Assembly (NCBI RefSeq): GCF_000733475.1
Contig: NZ_JPFK01000007.1
Coordinates: forward strand, 492,501-556,500
DNA from: Mangrovimonas yunxiaonensis
Lineage (GTDB): Bacteria; Bacteroidota; Bacteroidia; Flavobacteriales; Flavobacteriaceae
Length of the DNA: 64,000 nucleotides
Direction: 5' to 3'
The position numbers were made by a program, and so were the translations under genes. Numbering within the stretch: the stretch's first letter is position 1; each line of letters starts with the position of its first letter. Below the pieces are notes generated by a model. The model saw only the letters and a list, made by a program, of their open reading frames with translations, was not told the origin of the DNA and did not search any database. Shown piece after piece: positions 23,824 to 33,400 of this stretch.

Positions 23824-26280
23824 ATGGCAAATTTTATAGATGTCATATTGCCCATTCCGGTTCCCAATACGTTTACGTATTTGGTTTCACCTGCCGAAGC
23901 CCAATTTTTAGCCCCAGGAATTAGGGTGTCTGTACCGTTTGGAAAAACCAAAATTTACACCGCTTTGGTTTACCAAATTCATAACACCCCGCCAGAAGTG
24001 TACGAGGCTAAGGAAATCCATCAAATTTTAGACGACACCCCAATAGTTACTAAACAACAACTAGAATTTTGGCATTGGATAGCCGCCTATTATATGTGTG
24101 CGGTGGGCGAGGTTATGCGCGCCGCGTTGCCTAATGCTTTTTTGTTGGAGAGCGAAACGGTTATTAGCCTAAAACAGGGTGAAGCTTTTAACGCCCATGA
24201 TTTAAAGGATGACGAGTTTTTAATTTATGAAGCGCTTCAGCACCAAAGCTCGTTAAGCATTCATGAGGTGTCTCATATTTTAGATAAAAAGAATGCTCTT
24301 CCAGTTATTAAGCGTTTGTTAGACGGGCATGTTGTTGATGTTCAGGAGGAAGTGTACGAGAAGTATAAGCCCAAATTGGTACGCTATGTTAAGTTTCCCG
24401 AACGGTTACAAACAGAAGCTGCCCTTAGAACGGTTCTGGACGAATTAAACCGAGCACCAAAACAGCGAGAGGTGGTTTTAGCGCTATTCTCTTTATTGGC
24501 TAAATCGCAAAACCCTATAAAACTTAAACAGCTTACCGAAGCGAGTAAGGCTTCGCCAGCCATTATTAAGGCTTTAATAGACAAGGATATTTTCGAGGCG
24601 TATTATTTGCAAATGGATCGGGTGCAATTTACAGGTGAAAAAAGCGCCGATATAAAAACATTAAACCCGCAGCAAAAGCAGGCGCTACAAGAAATAAACC
24701 AAGCTTTTAGCGCGCAACGCCCAGTATTACTTCACGGTGTAACATCTTCGGGCAAAACGGAGGTTTATGTTAAATTAATTCAAGAAATCCTGGCGCAAAA
24801 ATCGGGGCAAGTACTGTTTCTGGTTCCAGAAATAGCTTTAACCACGCAATTGGTAAACCGATTGCAAGGGTATTTTGGCGAGGAAGTTGCGGTTTTTCAT
24901 TCAAAATACTCAACCAACGAGCGCGTAGAAGTCTGGAATCAGGTGTTGGAAGGTTCGCCAAAGGCAAGAATAATCTTAGGCGCGCGTTCGGCTGTATTGT
25001 TGCCTTTTAATGATTTAAGGTTAATTGTGGTCGATGAGGAGCATGAGCAGTCGTACAAACAATTTGACCCGGCACCCCGATACCATGCACGCGATGCAGC
25101 CATTGTTTTGGCTCGGATGTTTAAAGCCCATATTTTAATGGGTTCTGCAACCCCTAGTTTAGAGAGTTATTACAATGTTCAGCAGCATAAATATGCTTTG
25201 GTTGCCCTAAAAACAAGATACAATAATGTATTAATGCCCGAAATAGAGCTTATAGATATTAAGGACAAGCATAAACGCAAACGTATGACCGGGCATTTTA
25301 GCGATCGTTTAATCGAAGCTATGGAAGAAGCGTTTAAGGCTGGTTTTCAGGTGATTTTATTTCAAAACAGAAGGGGTTTTTCGCCCATTGTAGAGTGTGT
25401 TAGTTGTGGGCATTCGCCCCAATGTCCTAATTGCGATGTAAGTTTAACTTACCATAAGTTTAAGGGGCAATTGCGTTGCCATTATTGCGGGTATTATGCA
25501 GTTATGCCCAAAACATGCGAGGCTTGTGGTAGCCCAGAGGTAGATACGAAAGGCTTTGGAACCGAACAGGTAGAAAAAGAAATTCAGGAGCTATTTCCAG
25601 AGGTTAAAGTAGGGCGGATGGATCTGGATACCACACGTGGAAAATACGGTTATGAAAAAATTATCACGGCCTTCGAGCAGCAAGAGCTGGATGTTTTAGT
25701 AGGCACACAAATGCTAACCAAGGGGTTGGACTTTAGGCATGTGAAACTTGTAGGGATTATGAATGCCGATAACATGTTAAACTTCCCGGATTTTCGAGCC
25801 CATGAGCGCAGTTTTCAGCTGATGTTGCAAGTATCGGGTAGGGCAGGCCGTACAAAAGAAAGAGGTAAAGTGCTTATTCAAACCTATAACCCGAACCACA
25901 ACATTCTTCAGCAAGTGTCGACCAATGCATATGATGAGATGTTTAAAGAGCAAATGGACGATAGGCATAATTTTAAATACCCGCCTGTTTATCGGCTTAT
26001 TAAAATTACGTTCAAGCACCGCAACTACAACAAGGTAAACGAGGGGGCAGATTGGTATGCAAAATCTTTACGCATGGTATTTAAGGCGCATGTTTTGGGG
26101 CCTGTGTTTCCGCCAGTTTCCAGAATACGCAACCAATATATAAAGCACATTTTGGTAAAAATACCTCCGGGGCAATCTTTGGCAAAAACAAAAGAAGCTA
26201 TTGTTAAGATTAACAACAGCTTCATGAGTGTTAAGGTATTTAGGTCAGTTAGAGTAATATTAAATGTCGATAACTATTAA
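23824..26280 (+). CDS. priA: Primosomal protein N' (PriA helicase)
   Basis: 818 residues. It restarts stalled replication forks as a 3'-5' DNA helicase. An N-terminal DNA-binding region precedes the helicase core with Gly-Val-Thr-Ser-Ser-Gly-Lys-Thr (Walker A) and Asp-Glu-Glu-His (Walker B). The family-specific zinc region is intact with four paired cysteine motifs (Cys-Val-Ser-Cys, Cys-Pro-Asn-Cys, Cys-His-Tyr-Cys, Cys-Glu-Ala-Cys). Gln-Val-Ser-Gly-Arg-Ala-Gly-Arg is motif VI. It is the last gene of the nadC operon. Confidence 0.96.
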   Translation: MANFIDVILPIPVPNTFTYLVSPAEAQFLAPGIRVSVPFGKTKIYTALVYQIHNTPPEVYEAKEIHQILDDTPIVTKQQLEFWHWIAAYYMCAVGEVMRAALPNAFLLESETVISLKQGEAFNAHDLKDDEFLIYEALQHQSSLSIHEVSHILDKKNALPVIKRLLDGHVVDVQEEVYEKYKPKLVRYVKFPERLQTEAALRTVLDELNRAPKQREVVLALFSLLAKSQNPIKLKQLTEASKASPAIIKALIDKDIFEAYYLQMDRVQFTGEKSADIKTLNPQQKQALQEINQAFSAQRPVLLHGVTSSGKTEVYVKLIQEILAQKSGQVLFLVPEIALTTQLVNRLQGYFGEEVAVFHSKYSTNERVEVWNQVLEGSPKARIILGARSAVLLPFNDLRLIVVDEEHEQSYKQFDPAPRYHARDAAIVLARMFKAHILMGSATPSLESYYNVQQHKYALVALKTRYNNVLMPEIELIDIKDKHKRKRMTGHFSDRLIEAMEEAFKAGFQVILFQNRRGFSPIVECVSCGHSPQCPNCDVSLTYHKFKGQLRCHYCGYYAVMPKTCEACGSPEVDTKGFGTEQVEKEIQELFPEVKVGRMDLDTTRGKYGYEKIITAFEQQELDVLVGTQMLTKGLDFRHVKLVGIMNADNMLNFPDFRAHERSFQLMLQVSGRAGRTKERGKVLIQTYNPNHNILQQVSTNAYDEMFKEQMDDRHNFKYPPVYRLIKITFKHRNYNKVNEGADWYAKSLRMVFKAHVLGPVFPPVSRIRNQYIKHILVKIPPGQSLAKTKEAIVKINNSFMSVKVFRSVRVILNVDNY

Positions 26281-26283
26281 ATT

Positions 26284-26979
26284 TTAAATGTTATTTAAAG
26301 CGTCAACAAGTTGTGTTTTCTTGTTTCGGCTTAGCGGAATTTCATAAGCGCCAACTTCTACATTTTTACTGTTAAACCTGTCAATTTTGTCAAGATTTAC
26401 AATGTAGGATTTGTGGATTCTTAAAAACTTCCCTTCTGGTAGTTCTTTTTCAAAGGCTTTCATGGTAGAAAGTACAACAAGGCTGGTTTCTTCGGTAACC
26501 AATTTCACGTAATCGCCAAGAGCTTCAATCCATTTAATGTCTTTAATATAGACCTTACGTTTTTTTAGGTTACTTTTTACAAAGATGTGTTCGCCCTCGC
26601 TCTCGTTAAAGTCCATTTTTAGCTTGTGCTGCTCAATGGCTTTATCTACTGCTGTATTAAAACGTTCTTTGGTAATGGGTTTGTGCAGGTAATCGGTGGC
26701 GTCGTAGTTAAATGCTTTAAACGCATATTCGGTTTTACCAGTTACAAAAATAATTTGGGGCTTGTTGTTCAAGACATCCAAGAGCTCGAAGCCGTTAAGC
26801 ACGGGCATTTCAATGTCGAGAAAAATCAAATCGACCTTATGGTTGTTCAGGCCGTTTTTGGTTTCAAGGGCGCTGTTGTATTCAGCAATTAGGTTAAGCG
26901 CCGGATGGGTTTCAATTAATTTAACAATTGAAAGACGCTGTATTGCTGAATCGTCAACTACTACACAATTTAGAGTCAT
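26284..26979 (-). CDS. LytTR-family response regulator
   Basis: 231 residues. An N-terminal receiver domain (about 1-118) has the phospho-acceptor in Leu-Ile-Phe-Leu-Asp-Ile-Glu-Met-Pro and conserved Thr and Lys further on. A LytTR DNA-binding domain occupies about 135-230, with the Arg-Ile-His-Lys-Ser-Tyr-Ile-Val-Asn motif. Such regulators work with LytS-type sensor kinases, but no kinase gene is nearby, so its partner must lie elsewhere. It is convergent with priA and monocistronic. Confidence 0.92.
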   Translation of the reverse strand: MTLNCVVVDDSAIQRLSIVKLIETHPALNLIAEYNSALETKNGLNNHKVDLIFLDIEMPVLNGFELLDVLNNKPQIIFVTGKTEYAFKAFNYDATDYLHKPITKERFNTAVDKAIEQHKLKMDFNESEGEHIFVKSNLKKRKVYIKDIKWIEALGDYVKLVTEETSLVVLSTMKAFEKELPEGKFLRIHKSYIVNLDKIDRFNSKNVEVGAYEIPLSRNKKTQLVDALNNI

Positions 26980-27134
26980 AACATTAATATTTCGGTTAAG
27001 GTATCGACAATAGTACGAATAATTCGGTTAAAAACCAAAAAACATCGTTAAAATACATGTTTTAACATTTTTTTAACACTGGTAAATTGGGGAATATAAT
27101 TCGGAGTTTTGTTGTAAGATATAAATAAAATAAT

Positions 27135-27142
27135 TATTTTTG
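27135..27142 (+). promoter_or_regulatory. Promoter -7 element (TATTTTTG) of the rpsF operon
   Basis: Exact TAnnTTTG match 31 nt before the rpsF ATG at 27174. No S6:S18 autoregulatory RNA fold could be recognised in the short leader. Confidence 0.7.
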
Positions 27143-27173
27143 CACCCATTTTAACATTAAAATAGATTTTAAC

Positions 27174-27512
27174 ATGAATCATTATGAAACTGTTTTCATC
27201 TTGAATCCCGTTTTATCTGAAACACAGATAAAGGAAACAGTAAAGAAATACGAAGATTTTCTTGTTTCTAAAGGTGCAAAGATGATATCGAAAGAAGATT
27301 GGGGCTTAAAAAAATTAGCCTACCCAATTCAAAACAAAAAAAGTGGGTTTTACCACTTGTTTGAGTACACTGTACCTGGAGATGCGATTACGCAATTAGA
27401 AGTTGAGTTTAGACGTGACGAGCGTTTTATGCGTTACTTAACGGTAAAATTAGACAAGCACGCTGTAGCTTGGGCTGAGGAGAGAAGAAAAAGAAACAAA
27501 CAAAAAGCTTAA
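27174..27512 (+). CDS. rpsF: 30S ribosomal protein S6
   Basis: 112 residues of the S6 ferredoxin-like fold: Tyr-Glu-Thr-Val-Phe-Ile-Leu-Asn-Pro at the start, Leu-Ala-Tyr-Pro-Ile in the middle and Arg-Phe-Met-Arg-Tyr-Leu-Thr near residue 85. It binds S18 and the 16S rRNA central domain. First gene of the rpsF-rpsR-rplI operon, 2 bp before rpsR. Confidence 0.98.
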   Translation: MNHYETVFILNPVLSETQIKETVKKYEDFLVSKGAKMISKEDWGLKKLAYPIQNKKSGFYHLFEYTVPGDAITQLEVEFRRDERFMRYLTVKLDKHAVAWAEERRKRNKQKA

Positions 27513-27514
27513 TT

Positions 27515-27814
27515 ATGTCAACATCTATTGAACAACAAGCAAAAGGAAAAAAAGACGGTGAGATTAGATACCTAACACCGCTTAACATTGAGACCTCTAA
27601 GGACAAAAAATACTGTCGTTTTAAAAAGTACGGTATTAAGTATATCGATTATAAAGATCCAGATTTCTTATTGCAATTTGTAAACGAGCAAGGTAAAATC
27701 TTACCACGTCGTTTAACTGGAACATCATTAAAGTATCAAAGAAAAGTATCTGTTGCCGTTAAAAGAGCGCGTCATTTAGCGTTAATGCCATACGTGACAG
27801 ATTTATTAAAATAA
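27515..27814 (+). CDS. rpsR: 30S ribosomal protein S18
   Basis: 99 residues, with a Bacteroidota-type N-terminal extension of about 25 residues. Ile-Asp-Tyr-Lys-Asp-Pro, Ile-Leu-Pro-Arg-Arg-Leu-Thr-Gly-Thr and [11 protein letters not shown] are diagnostic. Partner of S6 on the small subunit; followed after 12 bp by rplI. Confidence 0.98.
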   Translation: MSTSIEQQAKGKKDGEIRYLTPLNIETSKDKKYCRFKKYGIKYIDYKDPDFLLQFVNEQGKILPRRLTGTSLKYQRKVSVAVKRARHLALMPYVTDLLK

Positions 27815-27826
27815 AATATCATAACA

Positions 27827-28288
27827 ATGGAACTTATATTAAAACAAGACGTTGAGAATTTAGGATTTAAAGACGATATTGTAACAGTTAAGAACGGTTA
27901 TGGTAGAAACTTTTTAATCCCTCAAGGACAAGCTGTTTTGGCTACAACTTCTGCAAAAAAGGTGTTGGCCGAAAACTTAAAGCAAAGAGCTTTTAAAGAA
28001 AAGAAGGCTATCGAAGAAGCAGAAAAAACTGCCGAAGCGATTAAAGCATTAAGCATTAAAATTGCTGCAAAAGCAACCGAAGGCGCTTCTGCTGGAGACA
28101 AGTTATTTGGTTCGGTAACCAAATTAAACCTTGTTGAGGCTTTAGAAAAAGAAGGGCACACCGTTGATAAGAAATTTATCAGCATTGTTGGTGGTAGCAT
28201 AAAACGTTTAGGACTTTATACTGCTGGTGTTCGTTTACATCGCGAGGTAACCTTCGATATCGAGTTTGAGGTTATTCCAGAAAACTAA
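27827..28288 (+). CDS. rplI: 50S ribosomal protein L9
   Basis: 153 residues. The N-terminal domain holds Leu-Gly-x-Lys/Phe-x-Asp and the Gly-Tyr-Gly-Arg-Asn-Phe-Leu-Ile-Pro signature, followed by the long connecting helix and the C-terminal RNA-binding domain. It binds 23S rRNA near the L1 stalk. Last gene of the operon, followed by a terminator. Confidence 0.98.
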   Translation: MELILKQDVENLGFKDDIVTVKNGYGRNFLIPQGQAVLATTSAKKVLAENLKQRAFKEKKAIEEAEKTAEAIKALSIKIAAKATEGASAGDKLFGSVTKLNLVEALEKEGHTVDKKFISIVGGSIKRLGLYTAGVRLHREVTFDIEFEVIPEN

Positions 28289-28304
28289 ACAACAATTTCT
28301 ATAT

Positions 28305-28338
28305 AAAAAGCCTCAACCTGCGTTGGGGCTTTTTTTTT
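28305..28338 (+). terminator. Intrinsic terminator of the rpsF-rpsR-rplI operon
   Basis: AAAAAGCCTCAAC pairs with GTTGGGGCTTTTT around a CTGC loop and continues into a T run. Confidence 0.9.
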
Positions 28339-28409
28339 AGTTTAAGAACAGATAAATCATTTTTTAATATTAATCATTTCTCCCTTTTAGGGAGATTAAG
28401 AGAGGCTTT

Positions 28410-28877
28410 ATGAAATACGCAAGACTCACCAAAGAACAGTTTGAAGAATTAAATAAAGAGTTCATTAATTTTCTGGCAACCCAGTCTATTACAGCCGATG
28501 AGTGGCAAGATATAAAAGCAAACAAACCCGAAGTGGCCGAAGAAGAACTGGACGTGTTTAGCGATTTGGTGTGGGAAGGCGTTTTAAAACAGGTAAATTA
28601 TGTCGAGCATATATCGCCACAGCAAATGCATCTGTTTTACTTTGCCGAAGACCACATGCATGCCATAGCCATAAAACTAAGCAATGGCATTGATATTACA
28701 ACAAACGCTGGCTACGATTGGCTGCGTGAAAACTTAATGGATGACAATGTTGAGTTTCTTCAAGCCAAAAAAGACTATTCAGACGATAGAAATGCAGACA
28801 AGTTCGAGCTTATAAAACAAGGCGGGACCATTACAAAAGGCGATTTGTTTACCTATTTTAACAAGTTGATAAATTAA
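28410..28877 (+). CDS. DUF6495-like protein
   Basis: 155 residues, acidic and mostly helical, beginning Met-Lys-Tyr-Ala-Arg-Leu-Thr-Lys-Glu-Gln-Phe. The look of the whole sequence, including Glu-Trp-Gln-Asp-Ile-Lys and Phe-Tyr-Phe-Ala-Glu-Asp, fits a small conserved Bacteroidota family that I recall as DUF6495; that name is from memory. Function unknown. A short hairpin TCTCCC/GGGAGA lies in the upstream region at about 28379-28395. Confidence 0.75.
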   Translation: MKYARLTKEQFEELNKEFINFLATQSITADEWQDIKANKPEVAEEELDVFSDLVWEGVLKQVNYVEHISPQQMHLFYFAEDHMHAIAIKLSNGIDITTNAGYDWLRENLMDDNVEFLQAKKDYSDDRNADKFELIKQGGTITKGDLFTYFNKLIN

Positions 28878-28911
28878 TTTGTTATCGCCTTCGTTCCGTT
28901 AGATTTGTGAT

Positions 28912-28997
28912 TTCCTTCGTAGGCAGGAATCCATTTCAAATTAAAACGATATTTTTGTTAATTAGTAACTAAAAAAGAGATTCCTGCTTTTGCAGGA
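28912..28997. repeat. Small palindromic repeat element in the hisS 5' region
   Basis: GGCAGGAATC (28922-28931) is an inverted match to GATTCCTGC (28979-28987), and TTCCTGC/GCAGGA (28981-28997) forms its own hairpin with a TTTT loop. A near-identical hairpin sits next to the tRNA at 41290-41307. The hisS -7 element (28950) lies inside the element. Confidence 0.55.
28950..28957 (+). promoter_or_regulatory. Promoter -7 element (TATTTTTG) of hisS
   Basis: Exact TAnnTTTG match 47 nt before the ATG at 29005. The leader then contains the TTCCTGC/GCAGGA hairpin. Confidence 0.65.
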
Positions 28998-29004
28998 CGT
29001 TAGT

Positions 29005-30375
29005 ATGGCACAAAAACCAAGCATTCCAAAAGGCACCAGAGATTTTAACCCAGACCAAGTTGCCAAGCGCAACTACATTTTTAACATCATACAAACCCAG
29101 TTCGAGCGGTTTGGATTTCAGCCTATAGAAACCCCGAGTTTTGAAAACTCCGAAACTCTAATGGGAAAGTATGGTGAAGAAGGGGATCGGTTAATTTTTA
29201 AGATATTAAATTCTGGCGATTTCTTAAAGAAGGTAGAAGAACCACTTTACACCGAAAAGGACGCCGTGAAATTAACGCCTAAAATTTCCGAGAAAGCCTT
29301 GCGTTACGATTTAACCGTACCCTTTGCACGCTATGTGGTACAGCACCAAAACGAGATTGAGTTTCCGTTTAAGCGCTACCAAATGCAACCGGTTTGGCGT
29401 GCCGATAGGCCGCAAAAAGGCCGCTTTAGGGAGTTTTACCAATGCGATGCCGATGTGGTGGGAAGTACATCACTTTGGCAAGAAGTTGAATTTGTACAGC
29501 TATACGATGCGGTATTTACAGCCTTACAGCTGGAAGGTGTTACCATAAAAATTAACAACCGTAAAATTCTCTCAGGAATTGCCGAGGTTATTGGGGCTAG
29601 CGATAAGTTAATCGATTTTACCGTAGCTTTAGATAAGTTAGATAAAATAGGCGAGGAGAAGGTAAAAGAGGAGATGCTTTCAAAAGGGATTTCTGAAGCA
29701 GGGATAAATAAACTCCAACCACTCTTTGAGTTGCAAGGCGATTTTGCTTCGCAAATAAAACAACTACAAGATATTTTAAGCGCTTCTGAATCAGGGAAAA
29801 AGGGCATTGAGGAACTTCAGTTTATTAATACGGCCATTACCGAAATAGGATTGCAAACTGCTAGCTTACAGCTTGATGTTACTCTGGCACGCGGATTAAA
29901 CTACTATACTGGAGCTATTTTTGAAGTCGCTGCTCCTAAGGGTGTAAAAATGGGCTCGATTGGTGGCGGTGGAAGATACGATGACCTAACGGGTATTTTT
30001 GGTCTTAAAAATATGAGTGGCGTAGGCATAAGCTTTGGTTTGGATCGGATTTATTTGGTTTTGGAGGAATTGAACCTTTTTCCGGATGCAGTAAATAAGA
30101 ACATTAAAGCCCTGTTTATAAATTTTGGCGATAAAGAAGCCCTGTATGCCATGACAGCAATTAAGCAGCTGCGTGAGCAAAATATTAATACAGAACTTTA
30201 CCCTGACACGGCTAAAACGGGCAAACAAATGAAGCATGCCGATAAAAGGCAAATACCGTACGTGGTTTTGGTAGGTGAACAGGAAATGGCAAATTCAGTA
30301 TTTACGTTAAAGCATATGGCATCTGGCGAGCAGAAGCAATTGGACATACAGGGGCTTATAGCAGCACTGTCTTAA
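29005..30375 (+). CDS. hisS: Histidyl-tRNA synthetase
   Basis: 456 residues from the ATG at 29005; an in-frame TTG at 28990 lies in the leader hairpin and is less likely. It is a class II synthetase that charges tRNA-His. Lys-Gly-Thr-Arg-Asp-Phe at the N-terminus, the motif 2 loop Arg-Ala-Asp-Arg-Pro-Gln-Lys-Gly-Arg-Phe-Arg-Glu-Phe, the histidine-binding Gly-Leu-Asn-Tyr-Tyr-Thr-Gly, and motif 3 Gly-x-Gly-Gly-Arg-Tyr-Asp-Asp-Leu are present, with the anticodon-binding domain after about 350. Confidence 0.97.
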   Translation: MAQKPSIPKGTRDFNPDQVAKRNYIFNIIQTQFERFGFQPIETPSFENSETLMGKYGEEGDRLIFKILNSGDFLKKVEEPLYTEKDAVKLTPKISEKALRYDLTVPFARYVVQHQNEIEFPFKRYQMQPVWRADRPQKGRFREFYQCDADVVGSTSLWQEVEFVQLYDAVFTALQLEGVTIKINNRKILSGIAEVIGASDKLIDFTVALDKLDKIGEEKVKEEMLSKGISEAGINKLQPLFELQGDFASQIKQLQDILSASESGKKGIEELQFINTAITEIGLQTASLQLDVTLARGLNYYTGAIFEVAAPKGVKMGSIGGGGRYDDLTGIFGLKNMSGVGISFGLDRIYLVLEELNLFPDAVNKNIKALFINFGDKEALYAMTAIKQLREQNINTELYPDTAKTGKQMKHADKRQIPYVVLVGEQEMANSVFTLKHMASGEQKQLDIQGLIAALS

Positions 30376-30393
30376 ACGTAGGATGATAAATAC

Positions 30394-30428
30394 AAAAAAG
30401 GTCTCGATTTCTCGAGACCTTTTTTTAT
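30394..30428. terminator. Bidirectional intrinsic terminator between hisS and the giant HYR protein gene
   Basis: Perfect 8-bp stem GGTCTCGA (30400-30407) with TCGAGACC (30412-30419), loop TTTC, flanked by A and T runs usable on both strands. Confidence 0.9.
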
Positions 30429-30442
30429 GTAAAGCATGGTGT

Positions 30443-33400
30443 TTAATTAACTATAATTTTCTTGGAAATAGAACCTCCCGATTTGGTGTCTACTTTTACA
30501 ATATATCCACCTTGAGAAACTCTGGTAACAGGGATTTTAATCTCGTTTCCAAACGTTTGATTATCGTTGTTCCAGGTCATTACAGTTTGTCCTAATATTG
30601 AAATAAGGGTCACCTGTTTAACGTTTACGTTGGTTGGCGTTTTAATTAAAATTTCGCTAGAACTGTTTAAGTAGTTAACCACAATCTGCTGGGTGTCAAG
30701 ATCGGCAACAGACAGCGAGTTATCGGCAGTAAACGTTACAAAGTACCTGTTGTTGTAGGTGCCAGCCGTTAAGTTAAACGTGTACGGCATGTTGTTTATT
30801 TGGTGGTAGCTATCTTCAACAGCATCGTAAATAAACACATCAATATCATCGTCAAAATGCTCTAGGCTTTCTAGGTCAATTTCAACAGTATTGTTGTTTG
30901 CCAACACAACCTTCAGTGGATACATGTTTTCGTCGTTAAAGGCGTTTACCCCTTGTATGACGTAGGATTTGTTATCGATAACAAAAGAGACATCGCTAGG
31001 GAAGTCGTCAATGTTTTCAGCATCATAACCATAATCAAAACCTGCCGATGCGTTGCTGTTAGGTATAAACCCTAATAGCAAGTGCCTTTTAGAGGTGTTT
31101 TGTTCATTGGTTCCTATTTTGGCTGTTAGCCTAATAAGTTGTTTGTTAGAAGCCGGCATGCTTTCTGAGGAAGCCTGCGCGGTATTATTAGTTGTTCTAG
31201 CAAATATGGATACGTTAGGGTCGGTCTCGGTTCTAAAAATTCTTTGAGAGTTGTGAAACCTTACTTCACCTCCAGGTGTTGTGTCGGCCCCTATAAAGAA
31301 CCCTTGTCCTACGGGTATGTATTGTGTAGGTGTTAAAGAGGAAGACCCTAAACCACTAATCTCGTAACCATCAACAGTAATTGGTGGGGTAACGGGTGGG
31401 ATGCCTTCGGTTAGGTTTCTTACGGCATATCCCCCTTGATAATCTGCTAGGATGTGCGTGTTGTTTGATGCATAATGCACCCAGAAATATAAGGATCCTT
31501 CAATACTGCCTGAGGTATCAGGATTGGCATCAGAAGGTGAGCCATCAGGATTTGTATCCGGGATATTATCCTTAATAAAGGCATCGGCATCTACGGCAGA
31601 AGGATAGGGGTTCCCGACAAGAAGGGAGTTTCCGTTGGGAAGGTTGTTGTAAATAATAGAGCCGTTGTTTGGCTTACCAACAAACACATAGTTTTGGACG
31701 TCTGTAACCGGGTCGCCAACGCCACTACCTTTCATGGTATAGCCTAAACCGGGACTTAGTGTGCCGTTTTCAGTAAGATGATCCCACTCTGAATAGGTGT
31801 TAGAGACACCATAAAACGCATAGATCCATCTTCTAGTTATGGTTATTGGGTTTGTTGCGCCAGTAGCATTATGTCCTCCAATCCAAGCGATATTTTGAGG
31901 GGTGTTGGTATTACTGCCATCGCGTAAAATACCTGAAATACTAAATGGGGTGTTGTTGGCAGAGGTGTTAATGGTACTTACAGGCGAACTCCAGTAGTTG
32001 TAGTTGTATAAATTACTGGTCCCTTGTTGGTCACGTTCCAGCTTTCCGCCACTTGAAACATCCAAGATGCTATTTTGGTCTTGTAGCAGTTGGGATTCGC
32101 CAACTAGATCTATATCGCCGTCAAGTAGCAAATAATGGGTAACGCGTAAACTTCTTCCTAAATTGGTTTCGTCTTGTGTACTTCCAGGGTCTGCAATGGT
32201 TAATTCCTTGTTTGCTGTTTCTGATAGTAAGCCTAAAACAGTTATGTTCTTGTCTCCAGAGTTAATGTCGTGGTTGGTTCTAACAATGTTCCAATCGATT
32301 GGAGTGTCATCAATACCATTGCTGTTAGGGGTATCCCAAACACTAAAGTGGGTCCAAGTATCATCATCGGTCCAGTTTTGATTGTCAACTCTTGAGGTAT
32401 AAGGTAAGGGTGCTGTTTGATTTTGATTGGAGAAAATATTCATCAATCTACCCTCGGCACCTTTATTTGCTGCTAGCGCGCCACATCCTTTATCCATTCT
32501 GTAATAGCCATTAAGATTGGCCCAATTTAAACCAGGGATGTCAAGGGGTATAACTTCACCACGTACAGCACCGGCATTATCGCGAATTTCTTGGTTCATC
32601 ATCATTCTTATTTGGTCTACATTTAGTGCTGTATTCCATATTCTTACTTCATCTATCCAGCCATGAAAGTTTTTGGTTGAATTGTTGTCTGGGCCTGCAA
32701 CGTTATCGACAGCGCCTAAAATACATTCAGTTGTAGCAGGTGTTGTTTCAGGAGGATTTACTGAGCCACTTATTGTTCCCACATCAATACCATCAACATA
32801 CAATTTATAGGTGCCATTAAAAGTGACCGCTATATGGTACCATCTGTCTGTGCCAATTTCATAGTTTGAAGTTATGTTTCCGTTTCCTGAAGGGGAGTAC
32901 CAATTAAACTGTACAAGATGGTCTACAATGCTGAAGTCGTAACCTGCATTGTTAACCGAATCTATCTTTTTGGATAATACAGTTCTTGTTTCGTTAGTGC
33001 TATGTGGTTTTACCCAAGCTTCTACACTAAAGTTAGAGTTTGCATGTAAATCTTTTAAATCATAATTATCTTCAAACGAGATGTAATCGTTAGAGCCATC
33101 AAAATCTATGTTATCACAGTTGTTTACAACAACATCTATTGTGCTGGGGCAGCCTGCAACGGTCCATGTTAACCTATAAGTTCCTGGGTCAGCGGTAAAT
33201 GTTGAATTGGGTTCGCCAGGATTGGAAAATGTGTAGTTGTTGCTGCAAGGGTTTGATAGTGGTTGTGCAGTCCAAAATCCATTTTCGCCAGTACCTGGGT
33301 AATCGGTATCGCCATTAGCTAATACAGGCAATTGGTAGTTAGAATCCCATGCTCCATTAGCATGGTTTTGTAAGGCTGTTAATCTATTGTCGTAGGCATT

